DNA from: Pirellulales bacterium
GTDB lineage: Bacteria; Planctomycetota; Planctomycetia; Pirellulales; JAICIG01
Assembly: GCA_025924495.1 (NCBI GenBank)
Contig: JAICIG010000422.1
Span: forward strand, 1 to 6,861
Direction of reading: 5' to 3'
DNA length: 6,861 nucleotides
The position numbers were made by a program, and so were the translations under genes. Below, one piece after another: positions 6,031-6,861 of this stretch (its first letter is position 1; every line of letters begins with the position of its first letter). Below the pieces are notes generated by a model that was not told the DNA's origin, did not search any database, and was given only the letters and a program-made list of their open reading frames with translations.

Positions 6031-6166
6031 ATTCACCACAGAGGCCCAGAGGCACAGAGAGACCGGGCAAAAGTTGGCCAAAGGCTAACGCGACGCGTCG
6101 CCTGGAAACCTGAACCGCGCCAACTCCTGCCCTTTTTCTCTGTGTCTTCGTGCCTCTGTGGTGATT
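6031..6166. repeat. Long imperfect palindrome, MITE- or REP-like
   Basis: The left end (6031-6062, with CACCACAGAGGC at 6035-6046) is mirrored by the right end (6135-6166, with GCCTCTGTGGTG at 6152-6163). The arms of about 32 bases have about seven mismatches. Inside, GGGCAAAAGTTGGC (6065-6078) pairs with 6119-6132 with two mismatches, and the centre holds a perfect 12-bp palindrome, GCGACGCGTCGC (6090-6101). The whole could fold into one long hairpin. From memory, ends of this 'CACCACAGAGGCACAGAG' type occur many times between genes in planctomycetes and several unrelated phyla. There is no coding frame of its own. Lying just after the citrate synthase stop, it may also help end that transcript. 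Confidence 0.75.
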
Positions 6167-6201
6167 CCGGATGGATCCCAGAACCTGGCCGCGTGAGGCA
6201 A

Positions 6202-6861
6202 TTAGCGCTTGCGGCACTCGGGGACGTCGCGCTTGGTCGGGCCGGTATAGATCTGCCGGGGCCGGCAAATGCGCTTGTTGGGCGAGTGGTGCATCTCGGA
6301 CCAGTGAGCAATCCAGCCGGGCAAGCGGCCGATGGCGAACAGCACGGTAAACATCTGCACGGGGATGCCCATCGCCCGGTAGATGATGCCCGAATAGAAA
6401 TCGACGTTCGGGTAGAGCTTGCGTTCGATGAAGTATGGATCGCTGAGCGCGGCGGCCTCGAGTTCCTGAGCGATGTCGAAGATCGGATCCTTGATCTTCA
6501 GCTTTTTGACCAGCCGATCGCAGGTGGTCTTGATGATCGAAGCGCGCGGATCGTAGTTTTTGTAGACGCGATGGCCGAAGCCCATCAGCCGGAAGTGGCT
6601 GTTCTTGTCCTTGGCCATGTTGATGTACTTCTTCACGTCGCCGCCGTCGGCGCGGATCGCCTCGAGCATTTCGACGCAGGCCTGATTAGCGCCGCCGAGC
6701 AGCGGGCCCCACAAGGCGCAGATGCCCGCCGAGATCGAGGCGAACAGGTTCGCATTGCTCGAGCCGACCATCCGCACCGTCGAGGTGCTGCAATTCTGCT
6801 CGTGGTCGGCATGTACGATCAGCAGCAGATTCAAAGCATCGACGAAATCGGGATCGACCTC
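6202..6861 (-). CDS. gltA: Citrate synthase, C-terminal part (truncated by window)
   Basis: The last 219 residues of a type II (GltA) citrate synthase are present; the start is beyond the right edge. The enzyme condenses acetyl-CoA and oxaloacetate in the first step of the TCA cycle, in the cytoplasm. Family motifs appear in order: '[14 protein letters not shown]', '[10 protein letters not shown]', '[25 protein letters not shown]', '[19 protein letters not shown]', '[20 protein letters not shown]' and 'RPRQIYTG'. These are joined by long stretches nearly identical to E. coli GltA, and the C-terminus ([10 protein letters not shown]) is of normal length. The oxaloacetate-side histidine (codon 6571-6573) and the catalytic aspartate (codon 6400-6402) are present. 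The other catalytic histidine, of WGPxHGGAN, is leucine here (CTC, codon 6697-6699). The gene could be a functional divergent enzyme, an inactive paralogue or a sequence error. No operon partner is visible; the stop is followed by the palindromic repeat. Confidence 0.95.
   Translation of the reverse strand, partial: EVDPDFVDALNLLLIVHADHEQNCSTSTVRMVGSSNANLFASISAGICALWGPLLGGANQACVEMLEAIRADGGDVKKYINMAKDKNSHFRLMGFGHRVYKNYDPRASIIKTTCDRLVKKLKIKDPIFDIAQELEAAALSDPYFIERKLYPNVDFYSGIIYRAMGIPVQMFTVLFAIGRLPGWIAHWSEMHHSPNKRICRPRQIYTGPTKRDVPECRKR

Noticed and set aside
6033..6311. Short minus-strand frames across the palindromic repeat and the citrate synthase end
   Set aside because: They run through repeat DNA and overlap the clear citrate synthase frame; no support for coding.

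Overview
The window is GC-rich and dense with genes. It looks like chromosomal DNA from a member of the Planctomycetota, most likely a Pirellulales-type lineage. That placement is an inference from four things: the BlaI plus M56-peptidase gene pair, several starts without a clear Shine-Dalgarno sequence, a secreted-looking hypothetical with no obvious family, and a dispersed-looking 'CACCACAGAGGC' hairpin repeat. No rRNA, tRNA, CRISPR array, transposase or phage gene is visible.

Plus-strand half (1-2938). The window opens inside the 3' part of a hypothetical, probably exported, protein (1-594). Next is a FemAB/CelD-like GNAT acyltransferase (814-1971), then a hypothetical membrane protein with a soluble N-terminal half and two or three membrane segments (2153-2938). 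The gaps of about 220 and 180 bases hold only weak signals: a short hairpin after the first gene, a possible -10 box before the second and a 7-bp hairpin before the third. A perfect 13-bp inverted repeat covers the 3' end and stop codon of the third gene, where it meets the minus-strand operon head-on.

Minus-strand half (5903 down to 2959). This is a two-gene operon: a BlaI/MecI-type repressor (5493-5903), then an 845-residue protein read through an ATGA stop/start overlap. The second protein joins a BlaR1-like four-helix M56 metallopeptidase to a complete-looking periplasmic adaptor (HlyD/MFP) domain. The adaptor sits where BlaR1 carries its penicillin sensor. Upstream, two 16-bp dyads of the form TGTTA-N6-TAACA bracket a plausible promoter with centres exactly 60 bp apart. 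The simplest model is an autoregulated circuit: the M56 part inactivates the repressor after a signal from the envelope, and the adaptor may sense that signal or couple it to an efflux pump. No pump gene is in the window.

Right edge (6202-6861, minus strand). This is the C-terminal part of a type II citrate synthase that matches the E. coli GltA family almost throughout. The catalytic histidine of the WGPxHGGAN motif is read as leucine here, which is the most surprising single residue in the window. Between this gene and the operon lies a roughly 136-bp imperfect palindrome (6031-6166) that resembles a dispersed intergenic repeat or MITE.
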